DNA of 64,000 nt. Source: Neodiprion pinetum. Taxonomy: Eukaryota; Arthropoda; Insecta; Hymenoptera; Diprionidae. The DNA is taken from NCBI RefSeq assembly GCF_021155775.2, contig NC_060235.2, positions 39,410,607 through 39,474,606 of the forward strand. The letters run 5' to 3'. The position numbers were made by a program, and so were the translations under genes. The notes beneath the pieces are model-generated. The model worked only from the letters and a program-made list of their open reading frames with translations. It was not told the DNA's origin and searched no databases. How positions within the stretch are numbered: the stretch's first letter is position 1; the number at the start of each line of letters is the position of its first letter. This document shows positions 53,201-62,537 of this stretch, in pieces.

Positions 53201-56200
53201 ACGTTGTTCCGTTCAGGAAAGCTTTACTCGCGATGGTGAAATTCGATTTCTGGGCGTTACATCCTTCGTTCGGTAAAAGGGAATGAATGCCCATGCAGGC
53301 AGGGGGCCCAAAATGCCGAGGGACGGTCCCCCACGTCGAGAACGAGACGTAGGTCGAGTCGTAGGGTGTCGAAAATGTGTATGTGCAGGTTGTAGTTTAG
53401 GGTATTTAGGAAAAAAATAATTTGCAATTTTCCACCACCGGCACACCCTAAAAAGTTTATTTAGGTTAAAAGAAAGGTTCTGTCAAAATATGAGCGTTCT
53501 ACGTTGCGTGGAAGATCGGGTTCAGTTGATTTTTCACTTTTATACATTTTTCCACTGACAGAAATTTTTAGTCACCGCTCAGTCCTAAACTATTTTCAAT
53601 TTTTACTGCAATCGACAAAACATAGTTCTACGTACAAATTGAAAATTAGTTTTCCAGCTGATACCGGAAAGTCTAGTATCCGTTACTCTATATAACATCT
53701 AGTCTCCGTTTGACGTTTGATAAGCGTATTCAATGACTTTTTAATTATTAATACAATCTCATAAAATAGTTGTAATTTAATACGAACTTTTAATTAACGA
53801 GAATAAGATTCCCGTTTGATACATCGTTGTGTTACGGATCGTGATCTTTGGGTTGAATATAAATGTCAGGAAAGAAATAATAACCGAAGCGATACAACGT
53901 GTTTCTTCCCAAATTCAAAAAAAAAAAAAAAATGTTACAAAAAATGAAAAAATCAACCGAGCTTGATCTTCCACGTGACGTAAAACGCTCATCTTTTTAA
54001 AAAATCTTTCTCTTAACCTAAACAAACTTTTCCGAGGGTTGCCGTAAAGGAAAATAGCAAATTGTTTTTTTCCGAAACACCCTATCGTAGATATCGGGCA
54101 GAGAGGAAATTTCCCAAGTTTTCCCGGGTACCCAGGGCCTCGGGAATGAAATCAATAACTCCCTTCGCTTTTCGAGAATGAAACAGAGAGCGTCGTAGTC
54201 GCCGAGGGGAGTCGAACCTAGCTGGCTGCTGCTCGTCGGCGTAGGAGGGTTGAATGGACCTCGGTGTAAAGGGGAGCGGTTTAAATGAGCCCAGCAGACG
54301 TAAACAAAACAGCCGAAAACGTACCAGGCGTTTCAACTCCCGAGAGTCTCGATTACCCCGAGCATTTTTCATTGCTACAATGTAGGCAGGCACACTTCGA
54401 TGCCAAATCGTCAAGCTACGCGTATTATTTCAAGAGAATAATAATTAAAAAAAGACCGGAAGCGCCATTTTTTTTTTTCTCCACGGACGATGTCAAGCGA
54501 TAAAATAATGAAACTGTGCAGTTGAAAAAAAAAAAAAAACCAGTTTTTCTCCGTTTTTCTTTTTTGTCAAACCTCCTCTACATTTGTTGAAACAGACGGA
54601 TTTTTTTTTTTTTTTTCCACCTTCTATTTTGAAAGATGAAAAATTGGACGTATTGTGCGGTTCGCTTCTTTGAAAAATCTTTACAGGGAGCAGAAAGGTT
54701 GGAGAAAAGAATTTACGTGAACAGTAAAATTGTACTATACTTCGAGAATGTTATGTCAAAATAAGAATAACATTGCGTATGAAAATTGAAAGTGCAATTG
54801 AACGTTCTGAATTATTGTATATATATACCTGTAAATTTTTGCAAATTTTTATTTATTGATATAACGACAGCCTCTGTCTAGATTCCACAGTTCAAAAAGA
54901 TTCATCGTTTCAGGTAATATCGTTAATTTTGAATATCAAGACTGGCCCAACATTTTCAGAATTTTCAAATGAAAAATTGAAATTCTTCAGATATATGTGT
55001 ACCTATCTTTCGTGTCTATAAGAATTGAAATAATGAAAGAATAGAAAAGTTTAATCTACTATTTCAGATTATATATTATCTTTTTCTTCGAGTCCTCGTT
55101 ATACGAAATTCAGGTACGTCAGAGTGTTTTTGTTTGAAACTGAATCACGCCACATGATGTATGCTATAAATATTTCACTGAAATTCTAATATTAAAAACG
55201 ACGAGAAAGTTCGTGTTTAAAATTTCAATTATTCCAGAAATTCGACAATATCTCTTTAGTTATTCACGATTTTATTCAGGTAAAACAAAAGTCTCAGATT
55301 AATCTGGAATCCTGTAATTTTTTCAGCCAATCCTTCAGTCGACAAATGATCGTAAAATTTTTCTTCTCTATCCAAGTGATTGATTGGGAAAAAAAAAGTC
55401 GACTTTCGTTCGTTATAAACATTTCTAAAACGTCTCAAAAATCTCCTCTTATATATAACATCGTTTCAGCATATATTTTATCATACTTTTACCCACGCGG
55501 TGAGGATGCATCGAATCTTCCGAAAAGAGATTTCTGGTTTTTATCACGTTCAACAGTCTTCGCAGGTATTCGTGCCATAGAATAACGATACTAAACGTAC
55601 TGCGCCGTGCGGTTTAAACGTCGCGTTGTAGGTGGCTAACCGAATTAGTATTTAGTGCAAGGCGCGTAGCGTAGGGACGTAGCCACGTGCGTGGAATTAC
55701 AACTTGGGCGTAAAGAGAGAGGGAGAGAGAGAGATAGAAAAAGAGAGAGGAGCTATCATATACATGTAATAAGGTAGGTAGGTAAAACGTAGCGTTGTTG
55801 AATTAGGAATTTTTAGGAAAAAGATCCGAAACTCGACGCAGGGGAAATATAATCTCGGGGTAAAATCTGCCTCCCTCGAGAAAAATTTTACGGTTGTACT
55901 GCGTGGAATTTCAAACAAGGTGCAGTATTACTGTGAATTTCAGGGTGGTGACAATTTTGTTCGAATAAAATTCCCCGACTTTTCGACGTAAAAAAATTCC
56001 GAATTCACCGACATTTTCCTACGAAACTTATTCGTAATGTTGGGCAGCTTTTATGACCAAAAGCTCCTTGAATATATAACTTTGGATCTTAGAAACACGT
56101 AGTATTAACTTCGTTTCGTACAAACAATTAGAAATTGAACAAATATACCGTTTACGAAAGTTAGCTGAAATGAATTTACGAAGCATAGCTAAACTTTGAA

Positions 56201-58319
56201 ACCGACTTATAAAATACAAGTACGTTTGTCACTGTGGTCCATCATAATTCCCTAAACTTTTCCCGGTTTTTCTCCAACCTGGAACTAAAAACGATTCCGG
56301 GGATCTTCAATCCCTGTCTATTATTCCGTCCGTCCATGCGATTTTCTCCAGCTCTCTTCGCTGCTGCCCTGCAGATACTACGCTTTTACCGTACGCTGCA
56401 GATTTTCGCGTGAAAGTTTAAAAATATCTCTCAAAAGTGTTCGTTGGCACGCAGCTGTTACACGGTACGCATTTCGGCGGTGTATGGATATTATACGCGC
56501 ATTATACACATTCCAATTAATCCACACGCGATGGAATTCGACGACGCATTTTATAATTAACATTTGCAAACGATGCGATTTAATCGGAGTGTATTTATTA
56601 TACGTGTACGCGATCAGTTCTAATTTTTTTTTTTTTTTTTGGGGGGAGGGGGGGGGTGGGAATATTTCGTACACGGTATATAAGTATAAGCAATATGCAC
56701 GTGTATAGTGGATTCGTTGCGTAATTCTTCTGACGTGTTGTATATACGTATACGCAATGTATTCTTCTCTTTTCTTTTTTTGCTCGATTCTTTTTACCTG
56801 ATCGTAAGTTATTCTCTCAAGTGACGATGCAGATTCTCAACTTGAAGTTTGTTAATCTATACATACGTCAAAGAAATGAAAGAATTTTCATTTCGCGAAC
56901 AACAATCACGGTTGACTTATACAAGAGTAATACAAATTTTTTCACGTGTTCGTATGGAAAACGAAAAGATTTGGTGTCGATGCAATAGAGCGCCGTTGAA
57001 TCGAAGGCAAATATCAGTTATCAAGTCAAGGAAACAAGAATAGAAGTGTCAATACCCTGAATGCGACTTTGAAGCTTCCGAATGAAGTTCCCTGACTATT
57101 TTTCTAGGGTTTCAAGCTCTTGTAGCTCTTGACTCAGTGGGTAAACAAGATTCAACGAATCAGCGATAACAAATCGTGCCTGACCTTGCCCATGCAGTAT
57201 TCCGTTGAACAGAAACGCACTCCTTACGATTACTTACTTATCTGGCTAACAATAAACCTACTTCTGTCCATCCTATCCCAGAACTACGATGTAGGACACG
57301 TTTGATACGAGATATATGCATAGAAAATTTAAGAGCAGGTTGACAATCTGATTATTATCAATGACTGTTCATCAGCTGCGGATAAGCAGAAAAATTTAAT
57401 CTTCCGGTGGTTTTTCCAGTAGCGTAAGATAGCCAATTATCGATACGCGACGAGACTGAAGTTAGTAACTTTATCGTAAGGAAACATTGAGATAAGAACA
57501 CTATTTTCTTAGTTTAAAATTGATTTTTAAGGAATCAAGATTGTAAGATATGAGTATGTTTTGTTTGATCGCGGTTTACCGAATTTCAAACAGTTCCAAA
57601 ATCGCGAAATAACGGTTTTTCCTCATGAATCGTCACGGTAATGTTACTAACTTCAACACGATGTGACACGCGAGCTGGCAAGTACAATAATCGCGTGGCC
57701 CGGAAAAACACACGCTACCGAAATAATTAACGCAATTACGTGTGCGATAGCGATGCGAAGTCCCGCCTGATGTACGAGTGTATTAAATTCGAGCGAGAGT
57801 GGCCGCGTACATTGTCGTGATGAATTGCGGTGAGTTCGAGCAATTGCAATGATAATTCGAGCCTCAAGAGTGACAGAGGCCGTCGTCTCTCCTTGTCAGA
57901 GAGGTTCGATCAATGGATGAATGGGCCTCTCGCGTGCACGAATACGCACACGGGGAAAATTTACGCACACGCGAGTCTAGCGTGCGGCTAATCCGCCCGG
58001 ACGAGGTGATGTGACGGTTTTGAGTCTGCAGAGATCGTTACGTAGGTCGGCGAAACGAGGGGATGGAGATGGGAAACGGACGCGAGAAGATTTGGATTCG
58101 CGGATTTTTAATTACGGAACTCTATAATACCGACAGCGATCGTCGAGACAGAAAACAATTGACAGCTCGGCGTATCCGGCCCATCTATCTCTCAGTATGT
58201 CCGTATTTCGTACGTTATTTGACAGTTTCGAACTGGACGAACGAAACGCGTCAAGGTTTTGTTGCACTGTTGTTAGACTTACCAACGCCATACTTCGTCG
58301 TCTTTGTCGGTGTCCACAT
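26277..58319 (-). CDS. spg: Sponge, DOCK3/DOCK4-type guanine nucleotide exchange factor
   Basis: Activates Rac/Rap-family GTPases through its DHR2 domain, with ELMO, at the cell cortex. Exons, in transcript order: 58319-58283, 47766-47683, 47504-47311, 46892-46744, 33451-33367, 33148-32690, 32563-32264, 32168-31964, 31831-31649, 31444-29722, 29590-29573, 29475-29313, 28902-28465, 28357-28216, 28108-27433, 27338-26977, 26884-26535, 26444-26277; 5736 nt, about 1911 aa, phases consistent. Starts MWTPTKTTKYGV, as DOCK3/4 start MWxPT. SH3 (EIGETVQILEECAGWFRGF, GIFPSSYV) at about 10-75; DHR1/C2 at about 395-570 (MPGDVRNDLYLKLERGEFER); helical repeats; DHR2 at about 1155-1620 (NYTEAGF, WQRKELLYHQIIHYF, PEYFRVGFYG, ENEFKSLWIERT). 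Then a proline-rich tail with SH3-ligand clusters, ending TESSV. MVDPD after LDLVPR and HELYIYKCED favour DOCK3/4 over DOCK1/mbc. Intron 4 holds Innexin 3. Confidence 0.92.
29573..29590 (-). other. 18-nt microexon of sponge (exon 11)
   Basis: Between the large helical-repeat exon (ends ACC AT at 29722) and the exon starting at 29475, an acceptor ending CTATAG and a consensus GTAAGT donor bracket 18 bases. They encode most of EHLSAV and restore phase 2 to phase 2. Skipping also keeps frame, so this exon could be an alternative cassette. It falls between LFNTM and LLDRVQ, where human DOCK3/4 have a short linker. The splice sites are seen; usage is inferred. Confidence 0.75.
33452..42190. other. 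Sponge intron 4, part upstream of Innexin 3
   Basis: This is part of a 13.3-kb intron, mostly AT-rich. GC-richer patches at about 34.3-34.6, 37.5-38.0 and 39.1-40.0 kb are candidates for the Innexin 3 promoter or leader exons. AAGATGGCG at about 39.28 kb is followed in frame by a stop after some 30 codons. I see no exon recognisable by family similarity. One cysteine-bearing short ORF is listed separately. Confidence 0.45.
37701..37913 (-). CDS. Possible small secreted-peptide ORF (70 codons), unrecognised
   Basis: ATG-started ORF whose first residues (MATLLVAGLLFPLY after a basic MLRH) look like a signal peptide. Four cysteines follow (KVCG, QPCT, NHCH, GFCY). G/C-ending codons dominate its first third, unlike the surrounding intron. 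A GTTTGT sequence after the codons for TRVK could instead be a donor, making this a first exon. I recognise no family. It lies inside sponge intron 4 on the same strand as sponge. A chance ORF in a GC-rich patch is the main alternative. Confidence 0.15.
   Translation of the reverse strand: MLRHMATLLVAGLLFPLYHTRVKVCGSVNTPQPCTEPVQLQNHCHFGLEDPSLVGFCYTIPRSLQLRVPF
42191..42209 (+). promoter_or_regulatory. Leader segment before the Innexin 3 start, after a 3' splice site
   Basis: TTGTTTCAG ending at 42190 is a good acceptor 19 bases before the ATG. This implies that the start-codon exon is preceded by at least one untranslated exon further upstream. Confidence 0.5.
42210..44434 (+). CDS. Inx3: Innexin 3, invertebrate gap-junction channel subunit
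   Basis: Forms gap-junction channels or hemichannels in the plasma membrane, usually as heteromers with other innexins. Exons: 42210-42372, 43156-43580, 43728-44123, 44228-44434; junctions G+GT, 0, 0; 396 aa. The N-terminus MAVFSLVSAVAGFVK...YLIDKAVIDNMVFRAHYRIT is characteristic of insect Inx3. The innexin signature YYQWVPF is present. Four membrane segments lie at about 36-55, 115-135, 195-215 and 280-305. Each extracellular loop carries two cysteines (INC...YCW; TKC...FLC). The second loop has the FSNMDQEKR.DPMIEIFP block typical of Inx3. The cytoplasmic tail contains SAPSTLEM and ends DTEI. The gene lies wholly within intron 4 of sponge on the opposite strand. Confidence 0.94.
44435..46743. 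other. 3' flank of Innexin 3 up to sponge exon 4
   Basis: AT-rich with no coding signal. Possible plus-strand poly(A) hexamers occur around 45063, 45117, 46548 and 46612, so the Innexin 3 3'UTR could be anything up to about 2.2 kb and could end close to sponge exon 4 (46744-46892). Nothing else is seen here. Confidence 0.5.
48255..48869. mobile_element. Foldback/MITE-like element with long imperfect inverted arms
   Basis: The outer about 39 bp at 48255-48293 match the reverse complement of 48831-48869 with about four mismatches (core GCATTCCATGACATCTCGAT). Similarity continues inward: the block GTACACGACG...ATCGCAAT is shared, then CTTTCTA and ATGAAAC/TTGAAAC blocks at lower identity. The element therefore looks like two inverted arms of roughly 300 bp. 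No transposase ORF is present. Flanks are TA-rich, so a target duplication cannot be read clearly. Confidence 0.75.
49821..49844. repeat. (TA)n microsatellite
   Basis: A perfect run of AT dinucleotides in sponge intron 1. Confidence 0.9.
51409..51929. mobile_element. Foldback-like inverted repeat, arms about 150 bp
   Basis: The left arm (about 51409-51575) is similar to the reverse complement of the right arm (about 51767-51929). The core CGACCGAGCAAACTC at 51445-51459 is exactly inverted at 51890-51904. Flanking blocks (AGGAAAGTTA, GAAAATCGTC, AACAAAC) recur in the same order. The spacer is about 190 bp. No coding capacity. Probably a decayed nonautonomous element, unrelated in end sequence to its neighbours. 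Confidence 0.7.
52339..52397. repeat. Compound (GTTC)n-(ATTC)n microsatellite
   Basis: About eight GTTC/TTCG units pass directly into about six ATTC/TTCA units. It is a simple tetranucleotide repeat with a one-base switch in the unit. Confidence 0.92.
52468..52800. mobile_element. MITE-like element with 38-bp terminal inverted repeats
   Basis: 52468-52505 and the reverse complement of 52763-52800 agree at 37 of 38 positions, starting GTGCCCA and including AGAACGAGAATCGGAAATTG. Total length is 333 bp with no coding capacity. Such near identity suggests it is younger than the neighbouring foldbacks. No convincing target-site duplication is visible. Confidence 0.8.
53077..53151. other. Short hairpin, 16-bp perfect stem
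   Basis: AGAGGAGAATTAAAAA at 53077-53092 is exactly inverted at 53136-53151, with a 43-nt loop. The arms are AT-rich. Its function is unknown. Confidence 0.6.
53398..54084. mobile_element. Foldback-like inverted repeat, arms about 150 bp
   Basis: The left arm 53398-53545 and the reverse complement of 53935-54084 share ordered blocks: TAGGGTRTTT, AAAAAAANAATTTGC, GTTTRTTTAGGTTAA, ATGAGCGTT, CGTGGAAGATC and GTTGATTTTTTC. Outer ends are TAGGGT/ACCCTA. The spacer of about 390 bp is AT-rich. No ORF of note. Identity is moderate, so this is an old copy. Confidence 0.75.
56623..56660. repeat. Poly-T followed by a G-rich run
   Basis: A T run of about 18 bases passes straight into G runs interrupted only by single A and T bases (56641-56660). 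This pattern can in principle form a G-quadruplex. Confidence 0.8.
58283..58319 (-). other. First coding exon of sponge, start codon region
   Basis: Twelve codons plus one base (MWTPTKTTKYGV + G), followed by a GTAAGT donor. The split codon joins CC of exon 2 to give alanine (ALYNWRGD). The match to the MWxPT...KYGV start of DOCK3/4 proteins is the basis for assigning this isolated exon 10.5 kb from the next. A start-stop ATGTAG lies at 58343-58348, 23 bases upstream of the start codon on the transcribed strand. Confidence 0.85.
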
Positions 58320-59236
58320 CTTGATACTCGATATCGGACAGGCTACATCCTTTAACTTCTAGCTTGTTACGAACATTTTTCTACCGTGTTATTCTATCAC
58401 GCCGATATTACCCTCCCGAGATATTCGAAAACACAAACATTGGGTGTGTGCTGCTGCCACACACCACGCAGCAGTTGCCCCTCGGCTCCGTTCAGCTCTC
58501 GGATCAACCGTATGTCCAACGATGTTGCACTCGCGGTCCAAGATGCGGCAGCACTGGCTTATCCAATTCGATTCGATCCTCGCGTGCTGCCATCCCTCGC
58601 TTCATCGAACAACCAGCGTCATTCGCTTTGTGCGTGGAATTCGAAGCGCAGGATAGTCCGACGGTGTGATGACTGAAGATTTTTTCAAACTTCTTTCGCT
58701 TTTGCTTAAAGACACTCAAATATTAACCAAATACGGAATTTCGCCATTTCGAACTTTGTGCAAGAATGATATTCCGGGAAAAAATTGAATTTGTCTGTAA
58801 CAGCGAGTTATTATAAGAGTTCTTAAAACTTGCGAGTTTGCGATTTGATTGATATCCGATCAGGGATAGAGGTGTTATTACATTGTTGAACCTTGATACG
58901 GTTTCCACTTGCTCGCAAAAGCAGATAGGGTTTTATTGTTTGATATTTTAATAAATACATAGGGGTTCGTGTGATATTACGTTAGTAATAGAACTGTCGG
59001 TTATCGTAATCGGAATCCCCGGGATCCCGCATTGCGTAACGATATTTACTTTATTTACAACCTTGTTTTATTTTGCTTGGTGTTTTTTCGTCTTCTCATT
59101 GCTTCTTTCATCTGACGGTATTGCCTTTTAGCTAATTACGACTTGCTTACACGATATTATTACAACTCGAACTACCCAAGTGGGGCGTTCACGATCTTTC
59201 TTCACAACGCTTCGGACTATTGCCGTGGATTATTTC

Positions 59237-62200
59237 TTAGAAATTAATAGGCTTGCCGAAGTACGCCGCGAGATGAGCCTCTCTGAGAGCCTCGGAGCAC
59301 GTCTGTAATAAAGCAAAGGAAAAATTAATTAATCGTTCCTTTCTGGTTGACGATAAATACGCTTTGTAATCACAGCCATTTGACGTATGGATCGTTTTAC
59401 GTAACCCGTCTGTAAAGTGGTAAGTATGTTACGTACCGGATGGGCGTGACAGACTCTCGCGACGTCTTCAGCACTCGCGCCGTATTCCATCGCCAAAACA
59501 GCCTCGTTAATCAGCTCTCCAGCGGACGGTCCAACAAGATGAACACCCAAAATCTTATCAGTGTTACTGTCTGCCAACACCTTGGCGAAACCGTCCGTTT
59601 CCATATTGGTCTTAGCCCTAGAATTGGCTAGGTATGGGAACTTTCCTACTTTGTAATCGATGCCTTCTTTCTTCAGATCCTCCTCGGTTTTGCCGACCCA
59701 ACCGACTTCGGGATGCGTGTAAACTACACTTGGTACGCAGTTGTAGTCGATGTGAACAGCGCCTTTAAAAATATACGACTTGATTCGGATTTACCGTGAA
59801 TTAGGTGAATTCTAACGATTTGTGGTTTGGTTTGTAGGTTTTTCAGTAGACCAAGGGGAGTTTTCTTTTTTTTTACTTTACCTCCGGCGATGCCTTCTAC
59901 CGTGATGATGCCTTCGTCTTCGGCTTTGTGCGCCAACATAGGTCCATGGATGCAATCTCCGATGGCGTAGATGCTAAACAACGAAAAAATAAATCAACAT
60001 TGAGTTGAGCACCTTTTTTGAAACTGAAGTCATGATACGGAGAGCGCACACTCACTTTGGTATGACAGTTTGGAACCGATTGTTAACTGGGATCCTGCCT
60101 TTTTCGTCCCTTTCAATACCAATATCTTCAAGGCCGAGATTGTTCGTGTATGGCCTTCTGCCGACGCAGACGAGCAGCACGTCGCAACCCAATTCTTCCT
60201 TTTTGCTCGGATCCTTGGCGTCTTCGATCGAAACTTTGATTTCACCACCGGTTTTCGTTGCTCCGGTAACTTTGGTTCCCAACTTGAATTTCAGACCCTG
60301 TTTTCCCAATATTTTTTGTAAAGTTTTACTGACTTCTCCGTCAATACCAGCACCACCAATTGACGTCATGAACTCAACGGCTGTTACTTCTGAACCCAAC
60401 CTGTCAATGTGAATGAGTCGATATAGTTTTGTCTTTGTATTCCTTGTTTGTTAAATTAAGAATTTTAGAAGCTTTTAGATGAAGAAATAATAACAAGATT
60501 TTGAGGGTAGACAGTACCGAATAATAACTGCCATGGAAAAATGGTAAAATACCTTTGCCAGACTGAGCCGAGCTCCAAGCCGATGACTCCAGCACCAATA
60601 ACTATCAATCGTTTTGGTACTGGATTTAATGATAACGCGCCAGTCGATGAAACGATTTGTTTTTCGTCAACTTCGATACCAGGGAAGGGTGTCACTTCGC
60701 TGCCCGTAGCGATCACAATATTCTTGGTGTTTATGGTAGTACCAACACTGCCGTCAGGTGTTAGTGCGGAAACTTGATTTTTTCCAGTTATTTTTCCATG
60801 TCCCTTAACCCATTCGATTTTGTTCTTTTTGAAAAGTCCAGCTATTCCGCTAGTCAAGGCTTTCACCACGTTCGTTTTTTGCTGCAAGAGTTGGTCCAGA
60901 TCTAACTTGACATTCTCGACTGTGAACATAACGAGGTAAAATAAAGTCGTGTTGCAAATAATCATTGCTATTTTCAAAACTATTGCATACAGTCGAAAAC
61001 AACATATGAAAATACCAATAGGTATTTCCTCTTTTTTTTTTCAACTTACAAAATAGAAGAATTAAATATGCGTAATTTTTTATTGTAATTTAATTAGTTG
61101 AATATCAAATTTAGCTTTTCACATACTGTTATCAGCTATATGGATAAGAGAATATGAAATGCAGACATGGCCCAAACAAATCTAGTAACAGATGTTACCA
61201 AAATCTAAATGTGAGAATACTCGAGGATATTAATCTTTTACAGATGCATACTTATGATCTAGAAATGTGTAGAATTTCCTTGATTTTCCTAAATTTTTCT
61301 CAATAAGTTTAAAAAAACGCCAAATATTTTGTGATGATCCAAGTCTTTACAATTCTAACAAACTACTTGCCTACGATTCCACGATCCTTCAAATCTCCAC
61401 TGTGTGCCATATGATAATAGTGAGAATTGTTAAGGAGAGACTTTGATGGAATACATCCAACATTGAGGCAGGTTCCACCGAGCGTTGGGTCCTTTTCCAC
61501 ACACACAGTCTTCATGCCCAATTGGGCGGCCTTTATAGCTGCTACATATCCTCCAGGACCTGATCCAATCACTACTACGTCAGCATCGATCGAGCTGGCA
61601 TACCTTCGCTGCTGAGCGACCGAGAGTACTGGGTTTACAACTCGTTTGACGCATGCCGGCTGGTGTGGAGAAAATTTATTATTTATTCAAAAAACGTGAT
61701 GAAATTTGAAAGTAAATATGATCGAACAGATAAATGTCTTGTATATAAATACAGGACACGATTTTCTTCCGTGTGTCACAGGTGTGTCCGAAAAATAATT
61801 CTTAAGTAAATAATAGAAAATAGCAAAGTTATGAGGATCGTTATTTCTATTTTATAAAGAGAACATTAAATTTTATTCAATATTCTGCTACCTAGATGTG
61901 CTGTAGAAATGCTTCACATTATGTCAATCCAGGTTGACTTTTTCTTTCGTATAATTAATTCGTCAATTTACGGGAACAATTTTTATGCTAAATAAATCTA
62001 ATTGAAAAGCTATTCAAATTTTGAAAAAATTGAGGATGCACCTTTACTATTCATTGTTTCAAAATAGTTGGAAAGACGGTAGTTTTCTTTTTTCATAAAT
62101 GTACTGTAGATGTTTTCATAAAAGATGAACAATTCATGGTCAAGATATTCGCCTTATTGGAGGCGGAAACGACCGGATATCTAGTCCCGAGTTCAGGAAA

Positions 62201-62537
62201 GAAGTGATAAAACTGTAGATTTTAAGCAAAGGATGATTTGATTAAGGGTCGGATAGATAGATCGTGTTACAAAAATTGGCATAGATCCGGTAGATAATTT
62301 TCTGCCGAATAAGAGTTAAGTTTTAACTATACAAATGACATAACCAGGATTGCAGAGCAATGGCTTGGCTTATTAGCAGACGATTGCCCTTCACGGACAT
62401 GCGAAGGGGAGAGGAAGAAGTGGGCGATGAGAAATTCAGAAACGTTAATAGACAAATAACAATTGCGTAAGAATTATACTCGTTTAATTTCTCACCCGAA
62501 CGGACGTGTTTACCAGGTTCCAAAGGCTCGCCTGCAT
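59237..62537 (-). CDS. Dld: Dihydrolipoamide dehydrogenase, mitochondrial (E3)
   Basis: FAD/NAD-dependent E3 subunit of the pyruvate, 2-oxoglutarate and branched-chain dehydrogenase complexes and the glycine cleavage system; it re-oxidises dihydrolipoyl groups in the matrix. Exons: 62537-62514, 61659-61371, 60919-60553, 60400-60056, 59973-59882, 59762-59437, 59302-59237; 502 aa (human 509), phases consistent. Residues 1-35 (MQASLWNLPACVKRVVNPVL...QQRRYAS) are basic and fit a transit peptide. FAD motif GSGPGG; redox-active disulfide in GGTCLNVGCIPSK; NAD motif GAGVIGLELGSVWQR; second FAD contact YAIGDCIHGPMLAHKAEDEG; catalytic HAHP plus SEA in the dimer interface; end GKPINF. Intron 2 uses a GC donor (G|GCAAGT). 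No catalytic residue is missing. The start is chosen because it gives an in-frame first exon and a suitable presequence. Confidence 0.97.
60920..61370 (-). other. GC-AG intron of Dld
   Basis: The donor on the transcribed strand reads GTAG|GCAAGT and the acceptor reads TTCACAG. Joining at this GC donor gives DRGIVVENVKLDLD, the same length as the human segment RGIEMSEVRLNLD. No GT nearby both keeps frame and preserves this length. Confidence 0.8.

Larger units (their letters stand above)
47767..58282 (-). other. Sponge intron 1 (10.5 kb)
   Basis: Bounded by the GTAAGT donor of the 37-nt first coding exon and a TTTTCAG acceptor. AT-rich. It holds four long inverted-repeat elements (48.3, 51.4, 52.5 and 53.4 kb), a compound tetranucleotide microsatellite, poly-T and TA runs and one G-rich run. 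From about 54.1 to 58.2 kb I see no gene or clear repeat beyond simple runs. Confidence 0.6.
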
